Assembly (NCBI GenBank): GCA_035465695.1
Contig: DATIVR010000017.1
Location: 1-64,000 of the forward strand
Length of the DNA: 64,000 nt
Direction of reading: 5' to 3'
Source of the DNA: DASUBN01 sp035465695
Lineage (GTDB): Bacteria; Pseudomonadota; Gammaproteobacteria; Natronospirales; REEB76
Shown: one piece after another, positions 42,831 to 51,799 of the stretch
How positions within the stretch are numbered: the stretch's first letter is position 1
Layout: the number at the start of each line of letters is the position of its first letter
The notes under the pieces: generated by a model
Seen by the model: only the letters and a program-made list of their open reading frames with translations
Told to the model about the DNA's origin: nothing
Database searches by the model: none
Position numbers and translations under genes: made by a program

Positions 42831-43642
42831 GACAGGTCGTCCTCGCATGTGGTGCAGTGGCGTTGGCGTTCGGGATGGCGGGATGCAGCACGCGCGACGC
42901 GCCTAGCGAGCCCGTGACCGTCACCGCCGATATCCCGGCCGCCGGTCTCCAGCATCTCAAATTCGACGGCACTTCCGGCGACACCAAGATCGGCATATCC
43001 CCCGATGATGCCGTGCATGTGAAACTCGTGCTCCAACAGCAGGAGCGACGCATCCTGGGCATGCCCGTGGCCAGTGATGCCACCCTCAGGGACGTGGAGC
43101 GCGCGAAGATAGCCCAGGACAGGAAAGGTGATCTGCTCACCGTGACCGCCAGCTATCCCTCGGGAAGCAGCCACGATAGTGACGTGAAGACGCAGTGGAC
43201 CATACAGGTCCCGGCCCGCTTCGGTGTGGACAGCACCATGAAGGCGGGGCGCATGATCATCGAGGGCATGACGGGCGGCGTGAAGGCGCAGCTCGCGGCC
43301 GGCGAAGTGGTGATCCACGTGCCATCCGGACCCATCTATGGCCACCTCAGCGCCGGCAGGTTGCATGTGATCTCGGATGCCTTGGAGCCGCGCAACGTGA
43401 AGGTGAAGAGCACCTTCGGCCTGGCGGTCCTCAGTCTGCATGGGGAGTATTACGGCCCGCCGCCGGAGAAGGATGACGGCTTCTGGAGTCATCTGCATAT
43501 GTTCGGCAACACCCTGAACGAGCATGCAGGCGGCAAGGACGACGCCGACCTGGAAGTCACTGCCGGTCTCGCCGACCTGCGCTTCGGGCCGCTGGGCGAC
43601 AAGGAAATACGCCGCGACATGTTCACGGAAGATATGGACTGA
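42827..43642 (+). CDS. DUF4097-like lipoprotein
   Basis: A 271-residue paralogue of the preceding protein, but lipid-anchored: signal peptide with lipobox MAGC (cysteine about 20). The mature part has the same strand pattern (HLKFDGTSGDTKIGI, MKAGRMIIEGMTGGVKAQLAAGEVVIHV broken here only as landmarks, LSAGRLHVIS), ending with an acidic tail. Translation is coupled to the upstream gene. Together the two genes look like a duplicated soluble/anchored pair. Confidence 0.82.
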   Translation: MRQVVLACGAVALAFGMAGCSTRDAPSEPVTVTADIPAAGLQHLKFDGTSGDTKIGISPDDAVHVKLVLQQQERRILGMPVASDATLRDVERAKIAQDRKGDLLTVTASYPSGSSHDSDVKTQWTIQVPARFGVDSTMKAGRMIIEGMTGGVKAQLAAGEVVIHVPSGPIYGHLSAGRLHVISDALEPRNVKVKSTFGLAVLSLHGEYYGPPPEKDDGFWSHLHMFGNTLNEHAGGKDDADLEVTAGLADLRFGPLGDKEIRRDMFTEDMD

Positions 43643-43690
43643 TCCCGCGCAGCCGCGCCCGCGGCTGCCATTCATTGGGGAGACCGGGAG

Positions 43691-45574
43691 ATGATGCGCC
43701 GATTCGGCACCCTGCTGCTGTGCTGTGTGTTGCCGTCGGCGGTGCTGGCTGCGGCGCCCACCCCGCCGCCACAGGACATCCCGTCCTTGCAGAGACAACT
43801 GGATAAGTTCCGGGCGGACGCCGGCGTCCCGGGGGTGGGCGTGGCGCTGTTCGACCGTAATGGCGTCACTTGGGCGGGCGGCCTGGGTTATGCCGATGTG
43901 GCGAAGCAGCAGCCGGTCACCGTCGATACGTTGTTCCGCGCCGGTTCCATCACCAAGGGTTTCGTGGCGGTGGCGCTGCTGCAACTGGTGGACCAAGGCA
44001 AGGTGCGCCTCGACGCGCGCCTGAAGGACATCGCGCCGGAGATCCCGGTGGATAACCCCTGGGAGGACACCGACCCCGTCACCCTGGCAGAGGTGCTGGA
44101 GCACACCGCCGGTTTCGACGACATGCATTTCCCGCGGCTCTACAACTTCCACGAGCCGGCCGACATCCCGCTGCTCACGGTGATCCAACGCAGCAAGTCC
44201 GAACTCAGGGTGCGCTGGCGCCCCGGCACGCGCACCTCATATTCCAATCCCGACTATCTCATCGCCGGCTACCTCATCGAGAAATTCACCGGCGAGCGCT
44301 ACGAACAGTACGTCACCGACCATGTGCTGCGACCACTGGGGATGGCGCAGGCCAGTCTGGCGCCCGATCCCGCGTCGGTACCGGGGCTCGCGCAAGGTTA
44401 CGAAGGCCAGCCGCAACAGCCCATCAGACCGGTGCCGATCTACCTGAGACCCGCCGGAGCGCTGGATGTCTCGCCCACTGAACTCGCGCACTTCGGCATC
44501 ATGCTGCTGGATCGCGGCGAATGGCAGAACCAGCCGTTCCTCTCCGCTGCCAGCGTCACGCGCATGGAGACTCCGGAGACCGGCGGTGGCGCACGTCACG
44601 GCCTCGACTATGGCTACGGCCTCGCCAACTACACGAGCTATATCGGCGCCGACGAGTTCCATGGCCATGACGGCGGTATCGACGGGTTCATATCCCGCTA
44701 TGCCTACGCCCCGGATCAGGGTCTCGGGTTCGTACTGATGGTGAACACCGGCAGCCCCGGCAAGTTCATGCGTGAGGCCTCCGGGCTCTTGGCGGGCTAT
44801 CTCATGCGCGGCCAGCCCACGCCGGTGATGCCCACCCCGGTGCCGGCCTCCGCCACCACCCTGGCGCAGATGAGTGGTTATTATCGCGAGCGAAATCCAC
44901 GCAACCAGGTGCTGGCAGTGGGCGATTACCTGTTCGGCGTGGCACACGTCTTTCCGGACGGAAAAGGCGCCCTCCGGGTCAAAGGCCTGTTCGAGGATTC
45001 GGTCACGTTGCTGCCGGCGGGCGAAGGCCTGTGGCGCGCCGAGAGACACAGCGGCGCCGACACCGTCAGTTACGTGGATAAGGACGGCGACGAGGTGCTG
45101 GATCGCGAGCCCAATGCCAGCGGCGAATATCTGGTGAAGACCAGCTGGGTCTCAGCTTACCTGCCGACGTCGCTGGTCTTCGCCGCGCTGCTGCTCATGC
45201 TCTCCAGCGTGCTGTTCGCGCCGGTATGGGGCTTCCGCAAGCTCATCGGACACATGCGCGGGGCAACCCACTGGAGCGTGCGGGTGCTGCCGCTCCTGGC
45301 CAGTCTCGCGCTAGCCTGCATGCTGGGCGGCGTCATCAGCATCGCGCCCATCGAACTCGGTGTGGCCAATGCCAGGACCGTGTCGTTCTTCGTCTTCTCG
45401 CTGCTGTTCGCGGCCTTGAGCGTCGCTGCCGTGGTGCAAGCGGTGCGTTCCTATCGGTGGGACCTGAACCGCTGGATGCGCTGGCATTCGACGGCTGTAG
45501 CGGCGAGCTGCTTCGGTGTCACGCTGTTCCTGGCCTATTGGGGGATGATCGGCCTTCGGCTTTGGGCTTTCTAA
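43691..45574 (+). CDS. Beta-lactamase-fold serine hydrolase with C-terminal membrane helices
   Basis: The 627-residue protein has a signal peptide (about 1-21), a class C beta-lactamase/transpeptidase-like domain (about 30-380) with SxxK at S86-I-T-K89, YSN at 184-186 and a HDGG motif near 325 replacing the KTG strand, then a soluble beta region (about 385-480) and four transmembrane helices (about 490-512, 528-550, 557-580, 595-620). Relatives are D-aminopeptidases, esterases or peptidoglycan hydrolases. The periplasmic domain tethered to the membrane suggests action on peptidoglycan stems or a D-amino-acid peptide. It follows the lipoprotein by 48 bases. Confidence 0.9.
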   Translation: MMRRFGTLLLCCVLPSAVLAAAPTPPPQDIPSLQRQLDKFRADAGVPGVGVALFDRNGVTWAGGLGYADVAKQQPVTVDTLFRAGSITKGFVAVALLQLVDQGKVRLDARLKDIAPEIPVDNPWEDTDPVTLAEVLEHTAGFDDMHFPRLYNFHEPADIPLLTVIQRSKSELRVRWRPGTRTSYSNPDYLIAGYLIEKFTGERYEQYVTDHVLRPLGMAQASLAPDPASVPGLAQGYEGQPQQPIRPVPIYLRPAGALDVSPTELAHFGIMLLDRGEWQNQPFLSAASVTRMETPETGGGARHGLDYGYGLANYTSYIGADEFHGHDGGIDGFISRYAYAPDQGLGFVLMVNTGSPGKFMREASGLLAGYLMRGQPTPVMPTPVPASATTLAQMSGYYRERNPRNQVLAVGDYLFGVAHVFPDGKGALRVKGLFEDSVTLLPAGEGLWRAERHSGADTVSYVDKDGDEVLDREPNASGEYLVKTSWVSAYLPTSLVFAALLLMLSSVLFAPVWGFRKLIGHMRGATHWSVRVLPLLASLALACMLGGVISIAPIELGVANARTVSFFVFSLLFAALSVAAVVQAVRSYRWDLNRWMRWHSTAVAASCFGVTLFLAYWGMIGLRLWAF

Positions 45575-45585
45575 GGAGATTATTG

Positions 45586-46467
45586 ATGCAAGCTGTCATC
45601 CCCATGGTGAATCGGCGACCCGGGCTGCTTTGGGCCATCCTGCAGTTCCCACTGACCCGCATCGTGATCGGCTTCCTGGCTATCGGTGTATGGGTCGCTG
45701 CGATCCAGATCGGCACCAAGCTGGCACACGTAGCACCGCGTACTCCACTGCATGCGCTCCTGGGCCTGCTCATACCCGTCGGCGTGCTGGTGATCTACGT
45801 GGTGTTCGTTCGTCTCCTGGAGAACCGGGCCGTGGCAGAGCTCGCACCCCACGGCGCGCAGCGGTTCGCGGCCCGCGGCATCCTCGTAGGGGCCGGGCTT
45901 TTCTGCCTGAGCATGCTGGTGATGAAGCTGTATGGGGCCTGGACCTATCTGGGTGTCGCACCCATCTCCAACCTGGCCTATCCGTTCATCTCGGCATTCA
46001 TCGCGGGCATCATGGAGGAGGCAGTGACACGGGGCATCCTGTTCCGCATCATCGAGGAGAGCCTGGGGAGCTGGATCGCCCTGGTCATCTCGGCGGCGAT
46101 CTTCGGGTTGCTGCATGTCTTCAATCCCGGCGCCAGCGTGATCAGTACCGCAGCCATCGCCCTGGAAGCAGGCGTGTTGCTGGCCGCCGCCTACATGTAT
46201 ACCCGCAGCCTGTGGTTCGTCATGGGCCTGCACTTCGCCTGGAACTTCACCGAGGGCGGCATCTTCGCGACGTCCGTGTCCGGCGGCCCTACCGAGGGCG
46301 TGATCCGGGTGGGCTTCGTCAGCGGCAAGGACTGGCTCACCGGCGGCCAATTCGGCCCCGAGGCCTCGCTGCCGGCAGTGCTGATTTGTCTCGCGGCGGG
46401 TATAGCGTTCATCATATTGAGCGTGCGTCGCGGCCGGATCGTCAGGCCCTTCTGGAACCGAAAGTAA
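45586..46467 (+). CDS. CPBP family intramembrane metalloprotease
   Basis: A 293-residue polytopic membrane protein with the CPBP (CAAX/bacteriocin-processing) signature: EEAVTRGILFR (motif 1, Glu-Glu and Arg), FGLLHVFNP (motif 2, His) and HFAWNFTEG (motif 3, His and Asn). These are the glutamyl/metal-binding intramembrane protease residues. About eight hydrophobic helices are visible. The ATG at 45586 follows an AAGGAG ribosome site overlapping the hydrolase stop. Such proteases often act in bacteriocin immunity or signal processing; here it closes the YtrA-regulated cluster. Confidence 0.92.
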   Translation: MQAVIPMVNRRPGLLWAILQFPLTRIVIGFLAIGVWVAAIQIGTKLAHVAPRTPLHALLGLLIPVGVLVIYVVFVRLLENRAVAELAPHGAQRFAARGILVGAGLFCLSMLVMKLYGAWTYLGVAPISNLAYPFISAFIAGIMEEAVTRGILFRIIEESLGSWIALVISAAIFGLLHVFNPGASVISTAAIALEAGVLLAAAYMYTRSLWFVMGLHFAWNFTEGGIFATSVSGGPTEGVIRVGFVSGKDWLTGGQFGPEASLPAVLICLAAGIAFIILSVRRGRIVRPFWNRK

Positions 46468-46480
46468 GCTGGAGCTTCCC

Positions 46481-46966
46481 ATGCCCTCCTTCGATGCCGT
46501 CTCCAAGGTCGACGTCGCCGAGCTGACTAATGCAGTCGACCAGGCCAGCCGGGAGATCTCCCAACGTTACGATTTCAAGGGTTCGTCCGCCGCCATCGAG
46601 CGCGCCGAAGACATGCTCACGGTGTTCGCGGACAGTGAGTTCCAGCTCAAGCAGGTGACGGACATCCTCTACGCCAAGGCCGCCAAGCGCGGTATCGACG
46701 TGGCCAGCTTCGACCCGCAGAAGATCGAAGCCATCAGCGGCGACAAGGCCAAGCAGGTGGTCAAGGTGAAGCAGGGTATCGAGAAAGAGCTGGCCAAGAA
46801 GATGGTCAAGCTGGTGAAGGACAGCGGCCTAAAGGTGCAGGCCGCCATCCAGGGCGATGAGCTGCGGGTTACCGGCAAGAAGAAGGATGACCTGCAGGCC
46901 TGCATGGCGCTGTTCCGCCAGTCGAAGCTGGAACAGCCGATCCAATACACCAACTTCCGCGACTAG
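46481..46966 (+). CDS. yajQ: YajQ family nucleotide-binding protein
   Basis: The 161-residue product begins MPSFDAVSKVDVAELTNAVDQ and contains ISQRYDFKGS and KKDDLQACMALFR, all typical of YajQ, a two-RNP-fold protein. In Xanthomonas the YajQ homologue is a c-di-GMP effector that works with a LysR-type regulator. It lies 13 bases after the CPBP gene in the same direction and could be read with it. It converges on purT with a one-base gap and no terminator between. Confidence 0.95.
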   Translation: MPSFDAVSKVDVAELTNAVDQASREISQRYDFKGSSAAIERAEDMLTVFADSEFQLKQVTDILYAKAAKRGIDVASFDPQKIEAISGDKAKQVVKVKQGIEKELAKKMVKLVKDSGLKVQAAIQGDELRVTGKKKDDLQACMALFRQSKLEQPIQYTNFRD

Positions 46967-46967
46967 C

Positions 46968-48149
46968 TCAGAACCGCACCTCGACCGCAGCGGCGGCACG
47001 TAGCGCCTTCGCCACCGCGGCTGCGATGCTCGTGTCGCGGGCCAGCGCCACGCCCATGCGGCGGTGACCCCGGATCTCCGGCTTGCCGAAGAGCCGCAGC
47101 ATGGTATCCGGTTCCTGGAGTGCCGTATCCACATTCCTATATAGAGGGCCATCGGAATCGCCATGAGGCAGGATCACCGCCGAGGCGGAGGGTCCCAGCT
47201 GGCGGATCACCGGGATGGGCAGTCCCAGGATCGCGCGGGCATGCAGCGCGAACTCCGAGAGATCCTGCGAGATGAGCGTGACGAGACCGGTGTCGTGAGG
47301 CCGCGGTGAGACCTCGCTGAACCACACCGCATCGCCTTTCACGAAGAACTCCATGCCGAAGATACCGCGGCCCCCCAGGTCATCGGAGATCAGCTTGGCC
47401 ATGCGTTGCGCTTCCGCCAGTGCTTTCTCGCTCATGGGCTGGGGCTGCCAAGACTCCCGGTAGTCGCCATCCTCCTGGCGATGACCGATGGGCGCACAGA
47501 AACTGGTGCCGCCGGAATGACGCACCGTGAGCAGGGTGATCTCGTAATCGAAATCGATGAAGCCCTCCACGATCATGCGGCCCTTGCCGGTGCGGCCGCC
47601 CTGCTGGCCGTAGTCCCAGGCATGCTGGATGTCCGCATCGGTCTTCACCACGCTCTGGCCCTTGCCGGAGGAGCTCATCACCGGCTTCACCACGCAAGGC
47701 ATGCCGATCTCATGCACTGCGGCGCGGAAGCCCTCGAAGCTGTCGGCGAACCTGTAAGGCGAAGTGGGGACCTCGAGTGTCTCAGAGGCAAGACGGCGGA
47801 TGCCCTCCCGATCCATGGTGAGTCGCGCGGTGCGGGCGGTGGGGATCACGGTCCAGCCTTCGGCCTCAAGTTTCAGCAACTCCGGCGTGGCGATGGCCTC
47901 GATCTCGGGGACGATGTAGTGGGGCTTCTCCAGCTCCACCAGGCGCCGCACCTCAGCGCCATCCAGCATGTTGATGACGTGGCTGCGATGCGCCACCTGC
48001 ATGGCCGGCGCGCGCGCATAGCGGTCCACGGCGATCACTTCCACGCCGAAACGCTGCAGCTCGAGCGTCACCTCCTTGCCGAGCTCACCCGAGCCCAGCA
48101 GCATCACACGAGTGGCATTCGGGGTCAGCGGCGTACCAATCTCAACCAT
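46968..48149 (-). CDS. purT: Formate-dependent phosphoribosylglycinamide formyltransferase
   Basis: PurT formylates GAR in purine synthesis using formate and ATP. The 393-residue protein shows MLLGSGELGKEVTLELQR (N-terminal), EIEAIATPELLKLE, the ATP-grasp segment CVVKPVMSSSGKGQSVV, FEVSPRPHDTGLVTL-like SEVSPRPHDTGLVTL and a C-terminal RRMGVALARD. Its length fits the E. coli enzyme (392). The gene begins inside the last eight bases of the Kef gene, so the two are likely co-transcribed, with no obvious metabolic link. Confidence 0.96.
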   Translation of the reverse strand: MVEIGTPLTPNATRVMLLGSGELGKEVTLELQRFGVEVIAVDRYARAPAMQVAHRSHVINMLDGAEVRRLVELEKPHYIVPEIEAIATPELLKLEAEGWTVIPTARTARLTMDREGIRRLASETLEVPTSPYRFADSFEGFRAAVHEIGMPCVVKPVMSSSGKGQSVVKTDADIQHAWDYGQQGGRTGKGRMIVEGFIDFDYEITLLTVRHSGGTSFCAPIGHRQEDGDYRESWQPQPMSEKALAEAQRMAKLISDDLGGRGIFGMEFFVKGDAVWFSEVSPRPHDTGLVTLISQDLSEFALHARAILGLPIPVIRQLGPSASAVILPHGDSDGPLYRNVDTALQEPDTMLRLFGKPEIRGHRRMGVALARDTSIAAAVAKALRAAAAVEVRF

Positions 48150-50172
48150 CGGCGGCTCCAGTCGCGGTCTTCAGGTTCTTCTTGCGGCTTTCACCGCGCA
48201 GCAGACGTTCTTCGGCATCCTGCAGCCTCTCGGGGGTGCCCCACAGCACCACCACGTCGCCTTCCTTGAGCACGGTGACCCCCGGCGGTTGGCGGCCCAC
48301 CACGCCCTCGCGGCGCAGCGCCGTCACCACCACACCGAGTGATTTCAGATCCATCTCCGCGAGCGTGCGCCGCACGCCGTGGGCGCCCCGGTCCAGGGTC
48401 ACCGTGTGCAACTGCTCGCGGAACGCATGGGTGGTGTCGATGGGCACCGCGTCCTGGCCGCGGAACACGCTGCGGAGCAGGCTGTAGCGGTGTGTGCGCA
48501 CTTCCTGGATCTTGCGCAGGATGTGCGACATGGGCACGTCCAGCACATGCAACAGATGGCTGGCGAGCATCAGGCTGGATTCGAGAGTCTCCGGGATGAT
48601 CTCGGTGGCGCCGGCCGCCTGCAGCTTGTCCAGCTCGGCGTCATCACGGGTGCGCACCAAGACCGGCAGGTCGGGCCTGAGCTTCTTCACGTGCTCCAGG
48701 ATCTTCAGCGCCGTGGAGACCTTGAAGTAGCTGATGACCAGCACCCGTGCGCGCTCGATGCCAGCGGCGCGCAGCACGTCCAGGTTGGTGCCATCGCCGT
48801 AATAGACCGGGTCGCCTGCTTCGCGGGCGTGGCGCACGCGCACCGGGTCCAGATCCAGCGCCACGAACTCGAATCCTTCCGGTTCCAGCAGCCGCGCCAC
48901 GTTCTGGCCAACGCGCCCGTACCCTACGATCACCACGTGCTTGTCCAGGTGCACCTGGTGGCGGCCGATGTCGTGCTGCAACCGATCATGGTCCTCGAGG
49001 TCGCTCTCGGGGAAGATGCGGTCCGCCAGCGTGCGGTTATAACGGATGAGGAGCGGTCCCATGAGCATGCTCACCACGATCACCGCCAGGCCGAACTCCG
49101 CGAGCTGGGGCCGCATGATGCCTTCGGCCAGGCCCAGGGAGAGCAGCGCGAAGCCGAACTCGCCGCCCTGCGCGAGCACGAGACCGGTGCGCAGGGCGGC
49201 GTTGTTGTCCGAGCCCAAGCGCCGGCTCAATACCGCCACCAGCGCGATCTTGAAAAGCGAGATACCGAGGACCGCGACGATGAGCAGCAACCAATGCCGC
49301 TCGACGACGCGAGGATTGAGCAGCATCCCCACGGTGATGAAGAACAGTCCGAGCAGCACGTCGCGGAACGGCCGGATGTCGGCCTCCACCTGGTGCCGGT
49401 ATTCGGTCTCCGCCAGCATCATCCCGGCCAGGAAGCCGCCGAGGGCTAGCGACAGACCGAGGTAAGCGGTGCTGAAGGCGGCCGCCATGGTCACGAGCAG
49501 CGCCGTGAGCGTGAACAGCTCCGCGGAACGCGCGGTGGCGATCTGATGCAGCAGCGGACGCAACAGCCAGCGGCCCGCGGCCAGGATCACCACCACCGCC
49601 AGCGCGCCCTTGCCGAAGGCCCACAGCATGTCGTTGGCGATGGCGCCGCCACCGGCGCCACGGGTCATGGCCGGGATCAGGATCAGGAAAGGGATGACCG
49701 CCAGGTCCTGGAACAGCAGCACCGCCACCGCGGAGCGGCCATGCTGCAGGCCGATCTCGTTCTGCTCGGTGAGCTGCTTCACCGAGATGGCGGTGGAGGA
49801 CATGGCGAAAGCGCCGCCCAACACGATGGCCACTTCCGTGCTGGTGCCCATGAGCCTGGCCATGCTCACCGTTGCCAGCGTGGTGAACAACACCTGTGCC
49901 CCCCCCAGCACGAACACCGACTTGCGCATCACCCAGAAGCGGGGCACCGAGAACTCCAGCCCCAAGGTGAAGAGCAGGAACACCACGCCGAACTCGGCGA
50001 GCTCGCGGGTATCCGTGCTGTCGGTGACCAGGCCGATGCCGTGGGGACCGACCAGATAACCGGTGAGCAGGTAAGCGAGGACGGCAGGCAGGTGCAGGCG
50101 ACGCATGGCCGCCACCACGAACACGGCGACGCTCATGAGGATCAAGATGGAACGCAGCGTGTTGTGTTCCAT
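48142..50172 (-). CDS. Kef-type monovalent cation:proton antiporter (CPA2 family)
   Basis: A 676-residue membrane protein: about 12 transmembrane helices (to about 385), with CPA2 landmarks LPAVLAYLLTGYLVGPHGIG and GGAFAMSSTAISVKQL; a TrkA-N/RCK domain (VVIVGYGRVGQNVARLLE, about 407-525) and a TrkA-C domain (about 580-660). It resembles the glutathione-gated K+ efflux antiporters KefB/KefC and would exchange potassium for protons. A TATCAT -10-like element lies on the minus strand at 50214-50209. The stop overlaps purT. Confidence 0.93.
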   Translation of the reverse strand: MEHNTLRSILILMSVAVFVVAAMRRLHLPAVLAYLLTGYLVGPHGIGLVTDSTDTRELAEFGVVFLLFTLGLEFSVPRFWVMRKSVFVLGGAQVLFTTLATVSMARLMGTSTEVAIVLGGAFAMSSTAISVKQLTEQNEIGLQHGRSAVAVLLFQDLAVIPFLILIPAMTRGAGGGAIANDMLWAFGKGALAVVVILAAGRWLLRPLLHQIATARSAELFTLTALLVTMAAAFSTAYLGLSLALGGFLAGMMLAETEYRHQVEADIRPFRDVLLGLFFITVGMLLNPRVVERHWLLLIVAVLGISLFKIALVAVLSRRLGSDNNAALRTGLVLAQGGEFGFALLSLGLAEGIMRPQLAEFGLAVIVVSMLMGPLLIRYNRTLADRIFPESDLEDHDRLQHDIGRHQVHLDKHVVIVGYGRVGQNVARLLEPEGFEFVALDLDPVRVRHAREAGDPVYYGDGTNLDVLRAAGIERARVLVISYFKVSTALKILEHVKKLRPDLPVLVRTRDDAELDKLQAAGATEIIPETLESSLMLASHLLHVLDVPMSHILRKIQEVRTHRYSLLRSVFRGQDAVPIDTTHAFREQLHTVTLDRGAHGVRRTLAEMDLKSLGVVVTALRREGVVGRQPPGVTVLKEGDVVVLWGTPERLQDAEERLLRGESRKKNLKTATGAADG

Positions 50173-50208
50173 GACCCCAGGTACACCCCAAGCAAATCAG
50201 TGACTTGC

Positions 50209-50214
50209 ATGATA
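50209..50214 (-). promoter_or_regulatory. Putative -10 of the Kef gene (TATCAT)
   Basis: TATCAT on the minus strand (one mismatch to TATAAT) is 37 bases before the Kef ATG. The -35 at 17 bases is only AGGGCA, so the promoter would be weak or regulated. Confidence 0.35.
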
Positions 50215-50241
50215 GCTAAAAAAGTTCCGCCTGCCCTCGAT

Positions 50242-50265
50242 GCCGGCAAATTTGCCGGCCTTTTT
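50242..50265 (+). other. 18-bp perfect palindrome followed by T5
   Basis: Positions 50242-50259 read GCCGGCAAATTTGCCGGC, a perfect palindrome, and 50261-50265 are T residues on the plus strand. This has rho-independent terminator geometry for rightward transcription, but no rightward gene ends here. It lies between the divergent Kef and amidohydrolase genes, so it could be an operator, an antisense terminator or the end of a small RNA starting near 50175. No gene is seen in the rest of 50173-50371. Confidence 0.6.
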
Positions 50266-50371
50266 GCGGCTTATCACCGAACCAATCGGCGGCGCGCCGC
50301 TCCAAAGGGCAACACAGGCACTATGCTGTGGCTCCGGTCCCAGGCTGCCATTTCAATAAAGAGGTACGCCC

Positions 50372-51799
50372 ATGTCCCCACGCCAGTTCCTGCCGGCCGC
50401 CTTCTCGGCGGCGGTGCTCCTGCTCGCGGCGCCAGCCCTCGCCAATTCCCCCGCGGATGCCCCGGCCGGCGGCCCGCCGGATTATTCCTCCGCCACGGAG
50501 TTCCCGCCGGACCCGTTCCCCTCCACTTACCAGCCGCTGCCCTCGGTGCCGACCCTGATCCAGCACGTCACCCTCTACACCGGTGACGGCGCCGAGATCG
50601 ACGACGCCGACATCCTCCTCAAGGATGGCAAGGTGGCCGCGGTGGGCAAGCATCTGAGCCCGGGCGCCGGCGTCACGGTGATCGACGGCACCGGCAAGTT
50701 CGTGACCCCCGGCATCATCGACGTGCACTCGCATCTGGGCGTGTATCCCTCGCCGCAGGTGGATGCGTTGTCCGATGGCAACGAGCTCACCAATCCGGAT
50801 ACCGCCAACGTCCGCGCCGAGAACTCGGTGTGGCCCCAGGATCCGGGCTTCAATACCGCCCGCGCCGGCGGCGTCACCACCCTCGAGATCCTGCCAGGCT
50901 CCGGCAACCTGTTCGGCGGCCGCTCGGTGGTGCTGAAGAACGTTCCGTCCGTCACCACCGAGGGGATGAAGTTTCCGGGCGCGCCCTTCGGCCTCAAGAT
51001 GGCCTGCGGCGAGAATCCCAAGCGCGTCTATGGCAGCCATGGCCAGTTCCCTTCCACCCTCATGGGTGACGTGGCGGGTTACCGTCAGGCTTGGGCGGAT
51101 GCGCAGGCCTATGACAACCAGTGGAAGGCCTGGGAGAAGGACAAGAAAGGTCCGCCGCCGGCCCGCGACCTGAAGATGGAGACCCTCGCCGAGGTGCTGA
51201 ACGGCCGCGTGCGGGTGCAGATGCATTGCTATCGCGCCAACGAGATGGCCGACATGCTGGATGTGGCCAAGGAATTCCACTACCACATCGCCGCCTTCCA
51301 CCACGCGGTGGAGGCCTACAAGATCCCGAAGTTGCTGGCCGCCAACGGCACCTGTGCGGTGATGTGGGCCGACTGGTGGGGCTTCAAGATGGAAGCCTGG
51401 GATGGCATCCGCGAGAACATCCCGATGGTCGATGCCGGCGGTGCCTGCGCCATGATCCACTCCGACGACGAGAACGGCATACAACGCCTGAACCAGGAGA
51501 CCGCCAAGGCCTGGGCTGCGGGTAACCGGGTCGGACTCAACATCAGCGAGGCCCATGCCATCATGTGGATGACGCTGAACCCGGCCAAGGCGCTCGGCAT
51601 CGACGACGTCACGGGTTCACTCGCGCAGGGCAAGGATGCGGACGTGGTGCTGTGGACCGGCAATCCCTTCAGCGTCTACAGCCACGCCGAGAAGGTATTC
51701 GTCGACGGTGCGCTGGTCTACGACCGTGATGATCCCAAGCGGCAACCCAAGTCCGACTTCGAGCTCGGCAAATTCGGCCAGATGGGAGGTGCCCTGTGA
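50372..51799 (+). CDS. Exported amidohydrolase, catalytic-type member of a pair
   Basis: A 475-residue protein with a signal peptide (about 1-25, APALANS) and an amidohydrolase (imidazolonepropionase-like) fold. Metal motif DVHSH (H119, H121) is intact, with QMHCYRANE, AFHHAVEAYKI and MIHSDDENG supplying further His and the catalytic Asp. The final NPAKALGIDDVTGSLAQGKDADVVLW is the family's closing motif. Periplasmic amidohydrolases of this type cleave cyclic amides or peptide bonds; the substrate is unknown. Its last four bases overlap the next gene (GTGA). Confidence 0.9.
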   Translation: MSPRQFLPAAFSAAVLLLAAPALANSPADAPAGGPPDYSSATEFPPDPFPSTYQPLPSVPTLIQHVTLYTGDGAEIDDADILLKDGKVAAVGKHLSPGAGVTVIDGTGKFVTPGIIDVHSHLGVYPSPQVDALSDGNELTNPDTANVRAENSVWPQDPGFNTARAGGVTTLEILPGSGNLFGGRSVVLKNVPSVTTEGMKFPGAPFGLKMACGENPKRVYGSHGQFPSTLMGDVAGYRQAWADAQAYDNQWKAWEKDKKGPPPARDLKMETLAEVLNGRVRVQMHCYRANEMADMLDVAKEFHYHIAAFHHAVEAYKIPKLLAANGTCAVMWADWWGFKMEAWDGIRENIPMVDAGGACAMIHSDDENGIQRLNQETAKAWAAGNRVGLNISEAHAIMWMTLNPAKALGIDDVTGSLAQGKDADVVLWTGNPFSVYSHAEKVFVDGALVYDRDDPKRQPKSDFELGKFGQMGGAL

